This document shows positions 1 to 9,446 of a stretch of DNA of 21,419 nucleotides, piece after piece. Under the pieces are notes generated by a model that saw nothing but the letters and a program-made list of their open reading frames with translations, ran no database searches and had not been told where the DNA came from. Both the position numbers and the translations under genes were made by a program. This stretch comes from Chara braunii. Taxonomy: Eukaryota > Streptophyta > Charophyceae > Charales > Characeae. The stretch covers positions 1,360,502-1,381,920 of the forward strand of contig BFEA01000143.1 in NCBI GenBank assembly GCA_003427395.1, read 5' to 3'. Each line of letters opens with the position of its first letter. Within the stretch, counting starts at the first letter, position 1.

Positions 1-207
1 ACCCTTCTTCTTCCTCCATCACCTGCATCGGTGCACCATAGCCAACCACCCCCAACCCTTCTTCCTCCTCCATCACCCACACCCGTCCACCATAGTCGAC
101 CACCTCCAACCCTTCCTCTTCCTCCATCGCCCACACCCGTCCACCATAGTCGACCACCCTCAACCCTCCCTCCTCCGTCACCCACGCCCGTTCACCCGAA
201 AGTCTTA
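1..207. repeat. 54-bp minisatellite, about 3.8 units
   Basis: The block CACCATAG recurs at 34, 88 and 142, exactly 54 bp apart, inside units that also share CATCACCCACACCCGTC. The last unit fades after about 207. Because 54 is a multiple of three, all units stay in one reading frame. The array is cut by the window start, so its true length is unknown. Confidence 0.85.
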
Positions 208-243
208 GGGGGTCGCGAGGGGGATGCACGGGGCCTCGGATAG
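1..243 (+). CDS. C-terminal part of a possible proline-rich repeat protein (partial)
   Basis: The frame is open from base 1 to a TAG at 241-243. It reads as 18-residue repeats rich in Pro, His and Ser/Thr (PPSPTPVHHSRPPPTL type), followed by a short Gly/Arg tail. Ser-Pro-rich repeats of this sort occur in hydroxyproline-rich cell-wall proteins of plants and green algae, so a wall or secreted protein is possible. No start, signal peptide or splice site is visible because the window begins inside the repeat. The frame may simply be a by-product of a minisatellite whose period is a multiple of three. I cannot decide between these. Confidence 0.25.
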   Translation, partial: TLLLPPSPASVHHSQPPPTLLPPPSPTPVHHSRPPPTLPLPPSPTPVHHSRPPSTLPPPSPTPVHPKVLGGREGDARGLG

Positions 244-298
244 GATCGGTTAGGGTAAGTCAATGAGCGAGGTCGATTAGGATGTGAAGCTTCTTGTG

Positions 299-318
299 TC
301 TCTCTCTCTCTCTCTCTC
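299..318. repeat. (TC)10 microsatellite
   Basis: Ten uninterrupted TC dinucleotides. A simple sequence repeat with no associated gene signal. Confidence 0.9.
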
Positions 319-1787
319 CGCCTTCCCCCACTCCTTCAAAATTCTTTAACCCTTAACCCTTCCGTCACCCCTTCCCCTCCATGGCATGTGACTACTCTAC
401 CCTCACCTGTTATATTGTCAGGGAATGAACAGAAAGGAACTTGGTCCTCACTTGGTGGAAAGCGAGGGCAAGGGAAGGGTTGTCGGTCCCTTGCGCCACC
501 AAGAAGGGAAAGATACGAGACTATGGAGAATATTTGTGAAAGCGAAAAGGATTGTTGTTTGTGGACGAGGTTAGTTTGACTCAACCATCCTCCCGAACTG
601 CATGACTAAGGCGATTGCATGACTTGCTTGTGGGAAAGGGGGGGGGACTCATAAGGGGAGTTGGGAAACAAAGGGGACTTAGGATTGCGGGAAGGGGCGA
701 TGTGTTGACCCCAATGGGGATTGTACTTGGTCATTTGTCTTGTGTGGTCTTGCGCAGGTGAGCAGCCTCGGACGATTTGGACAGGGCTGGATCCACGGAT
801 GAGGACTAGGGTGGGAGAATTGGCTAAGGGATGGACTTGGACCTCGCTTAAGGTGTGGATGTGGGATGGGTTGTATGGTCGGATGGCCGGATGCTTGGAC
901 GAACGGTAGACGCCCGGATGTAGTTGCGTGATGGTTGAATGCTATGGCTCTCTCGTGAATGCAATGCAAGCCTGGAAGGACTAAGGGCTGCTTTGGATAC
1001 ATGGATGTGATGCTAGTGGCTCTCGCAAAAAAAAATATAGCGGTTAGGGGTCCGGGCGACGCCGCCTCGACCCAAGGATGCTGCCGGGGGTGTCCTGAGC
1101 CACTAGACTTAGTGAAAAGGTGCGTGGCCCAATGGATGACGGTTGGCCTGCGCACGGTAAGAAGGGCTCCGGTTACCTGGTAGGCGGTTGGGATTCCGTG
1201 CTAGTCCGGGTTCCAATGAAAATCCCGCGGCGGAGCGATCCGACCGACCTGGGTGCCTTCTCTCCTCTTCGGAGCCCAGCGGGCTCCATACACCGCACTT
1301 AAATGCTTGAATGAACCTCATATGAACACAAAAGGTAATCAAGAAGAAACAATCCTGCCCTATGAACGGACACCCAAGCAAAGATAAAGGAATGAAGGGA
1401 GTTGCTAGACTCCAAGAAAAACTAGCTCCCCCTTGAAGATGCTCACGAGAAGGAACCGGGCACTATGTATGGAAAGTAGGGGTGAGTGGCACATGCTGTC
1501 CTGAGAGAAAATTTGTGAGCTATGGGTAGGAAGCGCTGAGTGCACCAGGGGAAAGGCACTTGTGTTATGTGTGTCCCACTTGGGACTTGTGATTGCATGA
1601 TTGGGATTTCGAGCGTCCTGCCGTTCGGAAGGAAAGGATTGGTTTGCGCTGGCCGGTGCGGGATGCGAACTGGTCGTCCTCTTTGAAGTTCACCGGGTTC
1701 TGTGTGTGGGGGTCGGGCCACCGGGCTATTAGGCAAGGGTTGGTCTCGTCGGCTGATTAGTAGCATTCTCACCCGAGCGGTCCGAGC
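319..1787. other. Intergenic stretch, no supported gene
   Basis: Short open frames on both strands overlap each other and show no recognisable motif, repeat register or shared similarity. Local items are a 9-base A run near 1027, a G9 run near 640, and a 7-bp perfect hairpin at 1271-1287 (GGAGCCC, loop AGC, GGGCTCC). I see no tRNA, no convincing LTR and no copy of the neighbouring gene family before 1788. Confidence 0.6.
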
Positions 1788-2126
1788 ATGGCTCGATGAC
1801 CTTGCCCAGGCGGGATGTGAAACGTCTTCAGGCGGGGCGGCTGCTTGTCGGCAGACGGCAGGGGGACCACTGCATATGGGGCAAGGAAGGAGCCTCGGAG
1901 GCGATTAGAAGCTTCTCGTAGCATGGCTTGGAAAAAGCTGATTCTTGTCGGACCGAAGGAAGTGAATTCCTGGACGGCTGGCTCCAATGGCCCTACCGAG
2001 ATGTGCGGGGTGATTCCCAAGATTAACGGTGGGTACACAAGCGACAAATCGGGATGGGGTATCCTGGGTAAGGAGGAAAGGGCGAATGCCTTGCCGAGAC
2101 CTGGGTACCGCGCTCGAGACGGTTGA
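1788..2126 (+). pseudogene. Possible strongly decayed copy (P0) of the P family
   Basis: An ATGGCTCGA start at 1788 matches the MAR start of P1-P3 and lies 808 bp before P1, close to the spacing of the later copies. The frame meets stops at codon 4 and a few codons later, then runs open to 2126. Within it, a GP dipeptide is followed 21 residues later by a Gly-Trp pair, then GILG and a later LP. The same order and spacing is found in P4 (GP...LGWHILG...LLP). The C-terminal half, with the Pro-Phe helix and the final helix, could not be found downstream. This is a weak, inferred homology; the match may be chance. Confidence 0.28.
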
Positions 2127-2595
2127 GCTGCACTTGAGGTATGGGATAAAACCCTGCCGATAGTAACAGTGGAGAGACAATTTCCGGGGAAAAGGTCGGT
2201 GAGGAGATGACCGACCTGTGTGCGACGTTTGCCTGAGCTTTGCTTTTTGTGCCTCCCTCCATAAGGTTTGCCTGATGAATGTTGGATGGGGATGGGGTCT
2301 CTAGTCTATTCTCAACCCCTGCCTAAGTCTGCACGAGTGAGAGAACATGAGGAAGAAGGCTGGATAGGAGTCGGAAGAAAGTGGAACCAAGAAGAAGGAA
2401 TGCGGGCCACTGGTGATCGATTTGGGGTACGGTGGGACAATGGCACTTGGGAAATGGATAAGAATAGTTAAAGAGACCCGGATGAGGGGTCTGAAAAAAA
2501 TCTCTCATCTAGGAAAGAAAAAGCAAACCATCTGACCATGAGGGGGCCGTATGGTGCTCTTATGTGGAAAACAGGGCAAGCGCCGGGAAAACAAG
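2127..2595. other. Spacer before the P array, no gene seen
   Basis: Purine-rich sequence with a 67-residue open frame at 2268-2471 that has no recognisable motif and no similarity to its neighbours. If the P array belongs to the retroelement, a 5' LTR and a primer-binding site should lie here or further left. I found neither a repeat of the 3' LTR candidate nor a sequence complementary to the usual initiator-tRNA 3' end. Confidence 0.5.
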
Positions 2596-3403
2596 ATGGC
2601 GCGATGGTTGTCACCTCCTGTCTACTCTAGTGGCCCGGAGGTGCCTATAGAGAGGTAAGGGGTGGGGTATCTGTTGTTCTTCCGGAAGAAGGGACGTGGA
2701 CCGACCTAGAACCAGCCTATGAAACCGTGATGCTGGACAAGAAGGACGCGTTCCTCTGGATAGAGACAATCTGGACTAAGGTCAGCCTGACGAGACTCTC
2801 ACCCAGCTTGATGGACCTAGAATTCCGGGGAACGGTGGAGGCCCGAGGGTGGATCTACTTGTCCCAAGAAATGGAAAACGCAATGGTAGTGGGAGTAGTA
2901 TTGGGCACTGCACCGGATCAGTTGTTTAGGCAAGCGGAACACGAAGTGGTGTGGGCAGCATGTCTGCGGGCTGAAATGGAGATGGAGAGGATGGAGGTGC
3001 GAGTGGAACTCGGGGACCGGAAAAATATGAGACGCCCCCTTAGGACAATGAGATGCGTGCTACCCCCGTTTCTGGTGGATGTAGTCTTTGGGACCAGGGG
3101 TAGATTGGAGCGGATATGTCGGTCAATGACGCGTCCGAGGTTGTACCGAGGTGCTAGGCAGGACTTCTTTAGATTGTCGGTGGGTCGTTCGAAGGAAACT
3201 GGGCGGAAGAATTGGCTGAGGTGTTAAACCTCCTCAGCGCAGACGAAATCTTCGTTCCCAGTCCGGTGCATTGGCAGATAGTTTACCGAAACATGGCAGC
3301 AGGGGAAACCTTCTTGGAAGGAGTAAAAGAGATGTTCCTAAGCGAGGAGGAGGATTTCAGTGATGAGGAGGACGGGGACGAGATAGAGGACTGGGATTTC
3401 TGA
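2596..3403 (+). pseudogene. P1, first clear member of the tandem P family, frameshifted
   Basis: Unknown function. The start ATG at 2596 gives MARWLSPP, like P3. The frame closes after 20 codons, and the family motif GGVSVVLP then appears in another frame at about 2661, so a shift lies near 2640. The body (from 2631, stop 3225-3227) carries the family landmarks in order: WIETIWT (two Trp), a Gly-Thr-Val strand followed by Gly-Trp, the helix LPPFLVDVVFG, and FFRLSVGR. A second shift near 3210 moves the reading to the frame that gives EVLNLL, then YRNMAAGETFLEGV and a very acidic tail (EEEDFSDEEDGDEIEDWDF) ending at 3403. Intact length would be similar to P3, with a longer acidic tail. It could also be functional if the shifts are sequencing errors. 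Confidence 0.6.
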
Positions 3404-3455
3404 GGGGGGCTTACCTGGGGAAAACGGGTTGTCGGTTATGTGCAGGTAGGGAACG

Positions 3456-4209
3456 ATGGCTCGGGAACTCGAATTATGGGACTGCACATGGGAACCGAGA
3501 CGAACCTGAAGGGGAGTAGAGATGTCAATACCGCCGAGTAATGAATGGAAAGGGACCACATGTGATTGGCGGGGGTATGAGATTGTGCCGGAGCTATCGT
3601 ACGTTTGGATAGAGCGTATCTGGAATCCGTTGAGGGAAGAGGAAGGATGGGAAGAGATTGCGGAAGGAAGGGTGGAATCAGCTGGGACGATCGTTCTCTC
3701 GGAAGAGGGTTGACACCTGTTCTGCACGACGCTCGCTGTGGGACAGAACCCGATGTGGCTTTTAGGGGACACTGAGGCAAGGGCTCGGCAGGCGGGGGAA
3801 AGTTTTGCTAACAAAGGGTGGGATACGGTCAGGACTCAGCAGTAGAGTCGTGATGGGAGGATGGAAGGAATTTAAACCGCCCGGCGCCCGAATCAAGACC
3901 TGGGTACCCGAATTCGTGGCAGACTGGTTTGGGGGTTTTGATCATGTAACAGAGGTAGCCGACACGATGGAACGAATACACGTGAATTGCACATGGCTGG
4001 CAGGGGAATTCTATAGGACGTCCTTGAAATACGGGCCCTTCCACGACGACAGAGCCCGGGAGGTCCTTATCATTTTGGACATTGAAAGGAATGACCGGCA
4101 GGAGGTGGCCCCGGAAACTAGGGAGGCCATAATCCGCCGTGAGGTAGCAGCAACACCTTGTTATATGGATGATGTGTTCAAATTGTTCGAGGTACTGTGG
4201 TTCGACTAA
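3456..4209 (+). pseudogene. P2, second member of the P family, with two stops and a shift
   Basis: Unknown function. ATG 3456 gives MARELELW, then EPRR as in P3, then a TGA at 3507-3509. The same frame continues with the GVEMSIPP motif, a WIERIW strand and GTIVLSEEG. It meets a TGA at 3711-3713 exactly where the other members have the Trp of their Gly-Trp pair. The same frame stays related to P4 for some 40 residues; after a shift near 3800 the second half reads GGWKEFKPP, the helix VPEFVADWFGG, FYRTSLKYGPF, EVLIILD, and the final segment IIRREVAATPCYMDDVFKLFE to a stop at 4207-4209. Start lies 860 bp after P1's. The breaks fall in conserved places, so the copy is a pseudogene or is mis-sequenced. 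Confidence 0.6.
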
Positions 4210-4331
4210 GCACCGGAAAGCCGTGGGGCCAGACAGATATGGGAAAAATTGCTAAGATAAGGGAATGGGATGTCTGGCCATTGTAGGGTTCAGTGCGGAT
4301 CACGGACCAGGAGAGCAGAGGCGAGTGTGCG

Positions 4332-5105
4332 ATGGCGCGAAGAAGAACGTTCCTTGAGGAACGCCCCTTGGGCATTGAACCGCGTAGGGAAGTACCGGGT
4401 GGGGTAGAGGTTAGCTTGCCGGCGGCAAGTGAAGGCTGGCACCGGGTGGCGGACTGGGTCAGGGTTGAGCTTGTGGAGAATATGGTTTACTTGGTGACGA
4501 AAGTTGAGTGGCGTGCGGCCGAGAATGGGGAATGGAACCCGGACCCACGGGGGCACGTGCGCGCAGAAGGGCGGTTGTATGTGTCGGAAAATGGATGGAG
4601 GGAGTTCGGAGTTCGGCTGGCATCAAGAGAAGACCCGTTGAGCATGTTTGAAGGGGCGTGGCAGTTAGTATGGCAAGCGGGATTTGAGTTCACAGATCCG
4701 GGGGTTGACGATGTAACAGCGGACCTTAGGGTAGCCATGGTTGGGAGTTTTGAATTGCCTAGTGAAAGCGTACGAATGAGGCTGCCACCCTTCTTGTTGG
4801 AAAAAGTGGGCGGTTTGGAACTCGTTAGACAAGCAGTAGCCGATCTCGCAAGCCTGACATATGAAGAGGCGATGGTACATCGAGAATACTATTGGGCCTT
4901 CTTAGAAAGGGGGTCGTTCAGCGGAGAGCAGAAGTACGAGGTGATCCACATCCTCCGTGCTGTGTTTAGTACCGGGTCGAGGGTTCCGGTCGTGGGAAGT
5001 GAGGTCCTGTGGGGCGTTGCCCGGCGAGAGATAAACCAAGGAATGGCATACGTAGATGATTTGTACCGATTATATGAGCAAATGGAGGAGGGGACAAGTC
5101 GGTAA
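4332..5105 (+). CDS. P3, intact 257-residue member of the unknown P family
   Basis: The only unbroken member. ATG 4332 is chosen over the open frame further upstream because MAR is shared with P1 and P2 and the context GCGATGG has G at +4. Landmarks: basic N-terminus with EPRRE (16-20); GGVEVSLP (23-30); a beta-rich section with VEW (58-60), an RAEGRLYV strand and Gly-Trp (88-89); LPPFLLEKVGG (151-161); YYWAFLERGSF (186-196); a hydrophobic helix VIHILRAVF; and ARREINQGMAYVDDLYRLYEQ (230-250). No signal peptide, membrane span or metal-binding cluster is evident, so a soluble intracellular protein is likely. I recognise no domain and propose no enzyme activity. It sits between P2 and P4 on the same strand with 122- and 149-bp gaps. 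Purine-rich codon use resembles that of gag-pol. Confidence 0.7.
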   Translation: MARRRTFLEERPLGIEPRREVPGGVEVSLPAASEGWHRVADWVRVELVENMVYLVTKVEWRAAENGEWNPDPRGHVRAEGRLYVSENGWREFGVRLASREDPLSMFEGAWQLVWQAGFEFTDPGVDDVTADLRVAMVGSFELPSESVRMRLPPFLLEKVGGLELVRQAVADLASLTYEEAMVHREYYWAFLERGSFSGEQKYEVIHILRAVFSTGSRVPVVGSEVLWGVARREINQGMAYVDDLYRLYEQMEEGTSR

Positions 5106-5254
5106 TAGCGCCAGGAAGAGGGGAAAGAAATAGAAGGGGAAAAGAAGTGCCAGGCTAGGAATCGGGGAGTTGTTCGGGCAGAAAATTGAAGACCAAGGGG
5201 AATAAGTAAACTTGCGTGCTGTTTAAAACTGTGCAGGGGACTTCTAAGTCGGAA

Positions 5255-6039
5255 ATGGCAATGAGACGCGCCCGGATGCCGCGGCGATCGATGTACCCGC
5301 GACCACCCACGGGAAACGGAGGTGGATGGGAGGTGTCGCTCCCAGCAGACTACGCGATTCAAGGATTGGATGTTGAATGGAGAGCCGTGACCCTGGGAAG
5401 AGGACAGGCGTTCATGATGGTGGAATGTTTGTGGGATGGTATGAGGATTAACAGGGGACCGGGGGACGACCTGTATACTGATCTTAGGGTGACGGGGACC
5501 GTATACCTGTTAGAGCTCGGATGGCACATATTGGGGACGGAAGTGGCACTAGGGCATGGGTTGTTGCCAATCTTCCAAAGGGCTACTAGGGTACTAAACC
5601 GGGTAGGACAGGAAGTGCGAGGGAGAAGAAATGTTGGGATAAGGACTCGGGTGGAGGTAGGAGGCTGGCGAGATTTTAAGGCCCCAATGACCGGACTGAG
5701 GTGCCGTGTACCTCGCTTCATGGTAGACCTGGTATTCGGCAGCCTCAAGAGGGCAAGGGAATTGGTGGACTCGACCGTGGTCTGGATCCACCTCTTCCGA
5801 CCACAAACAAGGAGCATGTTTTACGATGTGTCGGTCAGACATGGGCCGTTCTGGGGAATCAGGCCTGGGAGTTACTCGAATTACTCGAGATTCTGATATT
5901 CGGATTGCCCCACCTATCGTTTGAAGAATATGAGCCAATAATTATCAGGGAAATTGAGATGGGGGAAAATTACCTTGCGGGGGTGGCGGACTTGTTCGAG
6001 GAACCAGATGAGCAGGGCAGGCCTGAGGGACCAGCATGA
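5255..6039 (+). pseudogene. P4, fourth member of the P family, one frameshift
   Basis: Unknown function. ATG 5255 gives MAMRRARMPRR, a basic start like P3. Then come GGWEVSLPAD, MMVECLW, a TGTVYLLELGW strand, GGWRDFKAP, the helix VPRFMVDLVFG and MFYDVSVRHGPFW. The frame then leaves the family similarity near 5855 and closes at 5896. The neighbouring frame continues it with QAWELLELLEILIFG, IIIREIEMGENYLAGVADLFEE and a stop at 6037-6039. So one single-base indel separates it from an intact gene of about 260 codons. Its last 250 bp are duplicated at 6435-6683. A programmed shift is not supported by any slippery heptamer I can see. Confidence 0.65.
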
Positions 6040-7077
6040 GAAAAAAATGTTAGGGAGAAGTAGGGAAATAAAGAATGGGTACTAAGATAAGCAGGCAACC
6101 ATCAACAAAAGAGAGGCAGTGGTTGGATTCCGGCCGAACCAATGATGCGGCAGGGAGGAACTAGGAAGACAACCCGCTCCAAAGATTCTGGGGCACCTGG
6201 ATGCCAATAAGCCGAAAAGGCCATCCCCGATAGGAAAACCACTGGGCTCAGGTACTGCCCTGAGAGTCAAACCGCGGTAGTAATGAAATGCCAAAGCGGC
6301 GGCGGCAAGGCTTCGGTAGAAGAAAAACCTGAACGATGCCCGGGAGAGAAAAGTCAGAAGAATCGTACTGATTAATGTAAGAACGTAAAATACAGAATAG
6401 GCGGGTTTTAGGGCCGGGACTAGGGCAGTTATGACCTCTTCCGACCACAAACAACGAGCATGTTCTACGATGTGTCGGTCAGTCATGGGCCGTTCTGAGG
6501 AATCAGGCCTAGGAGTTACTCGAATTACTCGAAATTCTGATATTCGGATTGCCCCACCTGTCGTTTGAAGAATATGAGCCAATAATTATTAGGGAAATAG
6601 AGATGGGGGAAAATTACCTTGCGGGGGTGGCGGACTTCTTTGAGGAACCAGATGAGCAGGGCAGGCCTGAGGGACCAGCATGAGAAAAACGTGTCAGGGA
6701 GAAGTAGGGAAATAAAGAATAGGTACTAAGATAAGTTGGCAGCCATCAGCAAAAGAGAGGCAGTGGTTGGAGTTCCGGCTGAACCAATGATGCGGCAGGG
6801 AGGTACTAGGAAGACCACCCGCTCCAAAGATTCTGCGCACCTGGATGCCAATAAGCCGAAAAGGCCATCCCCGATAGGAAAATCACTGGGCTCAGGTACC
6901 GCCCTGAGAGTCAAAGCGCGACAGTAATGAAATGCCAAAGCGGCGGCGGCAAGGCTCCGGTAGAAGAAAAACCTGAACGATGTCCGGGAGAGAAAAATCA
7001 GAAGAGTCGTACTGATAATGAAAGAACGGAAAATACGGAATAGGTGGGTTTTAGGGCCGGGACTAGGGCAATTATGA
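5791..7077 (+). repeat. Direct tandem duplication of about 644 bp (5791-6434 and 6435-7077)
   Basis: The sequence from CCTCTTCCGACCACAAACAA at 5791 recurs from 6435 and stays co-linear, with scattered substitutions and a few small indels, to TAGGGC(A)RTTATGA ending at 6434 and 7077. The copies abut with no spacer. Each contains the last 250 bp of P4 and about 395 bp of the leader that precedes gag. The high identity makes this much younger than the split between P1 and P4. The second copy alone joins onto gag, the first alone onto the body of P4, as expected for unequal crossing-over or replication slippage. Confidence 0.92.
6435..6683 (+). pseudogene. Orphan 3' fragment of P4 (second duplication copy)
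   Basis: A copy of P4's end from the FYDVSVxHGPF segment to the stop at 6681-6683, without any 5' part. It carries the same frame break as P4 and an added TGA at the conserved GPFW position (TTCTGAGG), so it cannot be translated through. It arose with the 644-bp duplication and has no promoter or start of its own. Confidence 0.85.
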
Positions 7078-7349
7078 GCAATCGGCCACCTTTTTGCAAA
7101 AAAAAAATTCCCATGTGCAGGCTAGGTAAAGAAATGGCAACTGAGGAAGGAATCGATGACCAGCAGAGCGGAGGAAATTAGGGCACGGATGGGGTTGGGG
7201 AACGAAACGAGGGATCAGCCAGGGATCGAGAGTCAGCCAAACTGAAGGGGACCCGAAAAGACGGAAAGGACGCCTCAATTGGAGAAAGCTCAGGGAAAGT
7301 TGGGGGTAGCAAAAGGGGACCTCAGGAAAACAGGGAAGGGGGAAACGAT
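6684..7349 (+). other. Leader between the P array and gag, perhaps decayed gag N-terminus
   Basis: Lys/Glu-rich open segments occur in changing frames: 6736-6927 (KREAVVGV ... DANKPKRPSPIGKSLGSG) and a frame from about 6926 starting MKCQSGGGKAPVEEKPE. Both are recognisable in the duplicated copy at 6100-6400. That is compatible with a decayed basic gag N-terminal region or with an untranslated leader. I found no clear tRNA primer-binding site. An A9-10 run lies at about 7098. Confidence 0.35.
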
Positions 7350-9230
7350 ATGAGAACAAGTCCTCGGAACTCAGCAGGAGCCACCCCGAAAAAGACGAAA
7401 GTCTTGGATACCAGTCATAAATTGGCAGACATAGAAAAGCGGATTGCTGAATCTAAGGCAAGGCTTATCGAGTAGATGATGGTCGAGGATGAGGAGGACC
7501 CTCAGGGCACAGGGTCACGTGAGGGACGCAGGGCTGGATGAGGCTAGGTATGAGGGGAAGGATAATAGTCACAAAGGAACGCCTAGCAAGAAGGGGAAGG
7601 ACAAGAGCGACCCCCCGGCGGAAGGAACAGAAAACGCTATGACCCCACCCGCCATTGACAGCGACACTAGCAGACTACCCGCCACGCCAAAAGTAACATG
7701 GGCGTGTAACGGACTCTGGAGCCTTAGGGAGAGAGTGCTAGGATGGTTCGACCCAAAAGGATCATCGAAAACCAGGGAGAGGCAGAGGGAAAGCAAGGAA
7801 GGGGAAGGAACCAGTGCAGCCGGGGGAGCGGGCTCCAAAGGCGGTCTCAAGAAAGTAGTCGCCACCCTCAACAGGACACTGAACAAGAACCAGGGGTATC
7901 TCGCAAATGCAAAAAAGAAACTCACGTTCGATGGGGCCAACATTACGGAGTTTCTAATAGACTATGAGAACCTAGCGGCCTTACTGAGATGGACGGAAGA
8001 GAAGAAGATGGAGCACCTAGGGCAGCACGTGTCACTAAGCTTGGGAAGGGACATTATGGCCATCGTCGCCTCCAGTGGATCCTGGAAAGAAACCAGGAAT
8101 GAGATGATGAGGAAATACCTGAAGGCAGAGAAAATGGCAACAGAGGCCGAATTAGCCGCAGTCCAGAGGAAAAACTATGCAACTTACAACGATTTCCTGA
8201 GTTCACGTTAGTGGCCTTGCGAATTCCCGGGGTAACGGACCACATAATGAGTAAATACTTTCTCAGGCAGTTCTCCGAGTTCGATAAAGATAAGATTTTA
8301 TCAGCATACCAGCAGACCAGTATGTTCGAATACACGAGAGATGTGGACTTCAGCACCGTAACAGACCTTGCGGAAAAGACAGTGGTTACCGAGACGCTAG
8401 CCCTACTTAAGGAAGGGGAGGTCATAGATCTGACCGGGAAGACAGGGGATAAGGTCAAGAAGGGGATAGAGAGCCTGCACGAACGGGTGCACGGGGTAGA
8501 TAGCAAGATGGACAGAATGGAAAATGCGTTGTTAGTAATGCAGGCGCAAGTGTCCAGACCCGGCCTCCCACCCCAAGAGGTGGTTCCGGCAGCCGTAGCA
8601 AACCGGGGGTTTGGCAGGAGTGACCTGGCAAACGAACAATGCAAGTACTGCACCATGATCGGGCATTTCGTACGTGCCTGTCCGAGACTCGATCACGATA
8701 TCGAGCGGCAGAGGTGCAGTAGGTCCCTCAAAAGGCGAGATTCTCGGACCCAAGGGGGAGCGTGTCAAACTCGCTAGGAGGGATGCGGCGAGCCGTCATT
8801 CTTCTGAATAACCTAGAAATAGCTGTTGTAGAGGCAGAGCCGATAGCCGAGATTGTCTGGGACCAGCCAAGGGGGCGGGGACCACAGGTTAATTTTATCT
8901 TAGAAGGCAATGGCCAGGATAGGGTAAATATCACCACTCGTCGGGCCGACGCAGAAAAGAAGCTTATTCAAGATACAGCAATGGAAGAAATCGCAGGGAC
9001 TAGCACGGGTCAGCAAGAGACCGAAGCCGGGGATTAAGAGAAGGTCTATGGGAAGCTGAGAGAGGAGGAGCCAGTAGACAAGGCTACGGCGGCAAAAAAG
9101 AAGTTCAGGTATCAAATTCCGATCCTGACTTCACCAGAAATCAATGGCACCCTAAGTAATCTACTGGGTACCATGGTATCGGTGTCTTTTCAGACTATGC
9201 TGCAAGCCAGCCCGAGACTGCTTAAAGGAC
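7350..9230 (+). pseudogene. gag: gag of a Ty3/gypsy-type retrotransposon, several breaks
   Basis: Encodes the capsid-like structural protein that packages element RNA. The first readable part (ATG 7350) gives a basic segment with a coiled-coil-like LADIEKRIAESKARLIE and a TAG at 7473-7475. The frame then moves to 7489-8208, with a Ser/Lys-rich linker and the gag core (KLTFDGANITEFL, ALLRWTEEKKMEHLGQHV), and shifts again near 8195 to 8211-8777. The latter contains a VIDLT motif (8421-8435), a short heptad-like helix and a CCHC knuckle. After further shifts near 8740-8762 the pre-protease region (frame from 8762, TAA at 9035-9037, then FRYQIPILTSPE ... LLGTMVSVSFQTML) leads to pol. At least four breaks make translation impossible as written. 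Confidence 0.85.
8640..8681 (+). other. CCHC zinc knuckle of Gag
   Basis: CKYCTMIGHFVRAC fits C-x2-C-x4-H-x4-C exactly. In Gag proteins this nucleocapsid motif binds the genomic RNA. All four ligands are intact even though the surrounding reading frame is broken. Confidence 0.95.
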
Positions 9231-9446
9231 TTGCTAACGCGTAAGCTCGTAGAGGTAGAGGAGGCCCCGGAACTGCAAGAGCAGCACACGGAAGAGGCCG
9301 AGGCGCCACAAGGAGTCTCCAACCTCCAAAGCATCCCAGGGGGCCTGGAAGATTTGGAAAAAACCTTTGCTGATATTCGTCTGAACTTGCCGGACCGAGA
9401 AGGGGGTGAAGTCATGAGAGCACCGCCTGACACTAAACTCAGCTTT

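Noticed and set aside
1194-1250. tRNA-like GGTTCCAATGAAAATCC segment
   Set aside because: The T-loop consensus and acceptor pairing fail, and no cloverleaf can be drawn.
5850-5860. Programmed frameshift in P4
   Set aside because: No slippery heptamer or convincing downstream structure at the junction, and the other copies break at different places.
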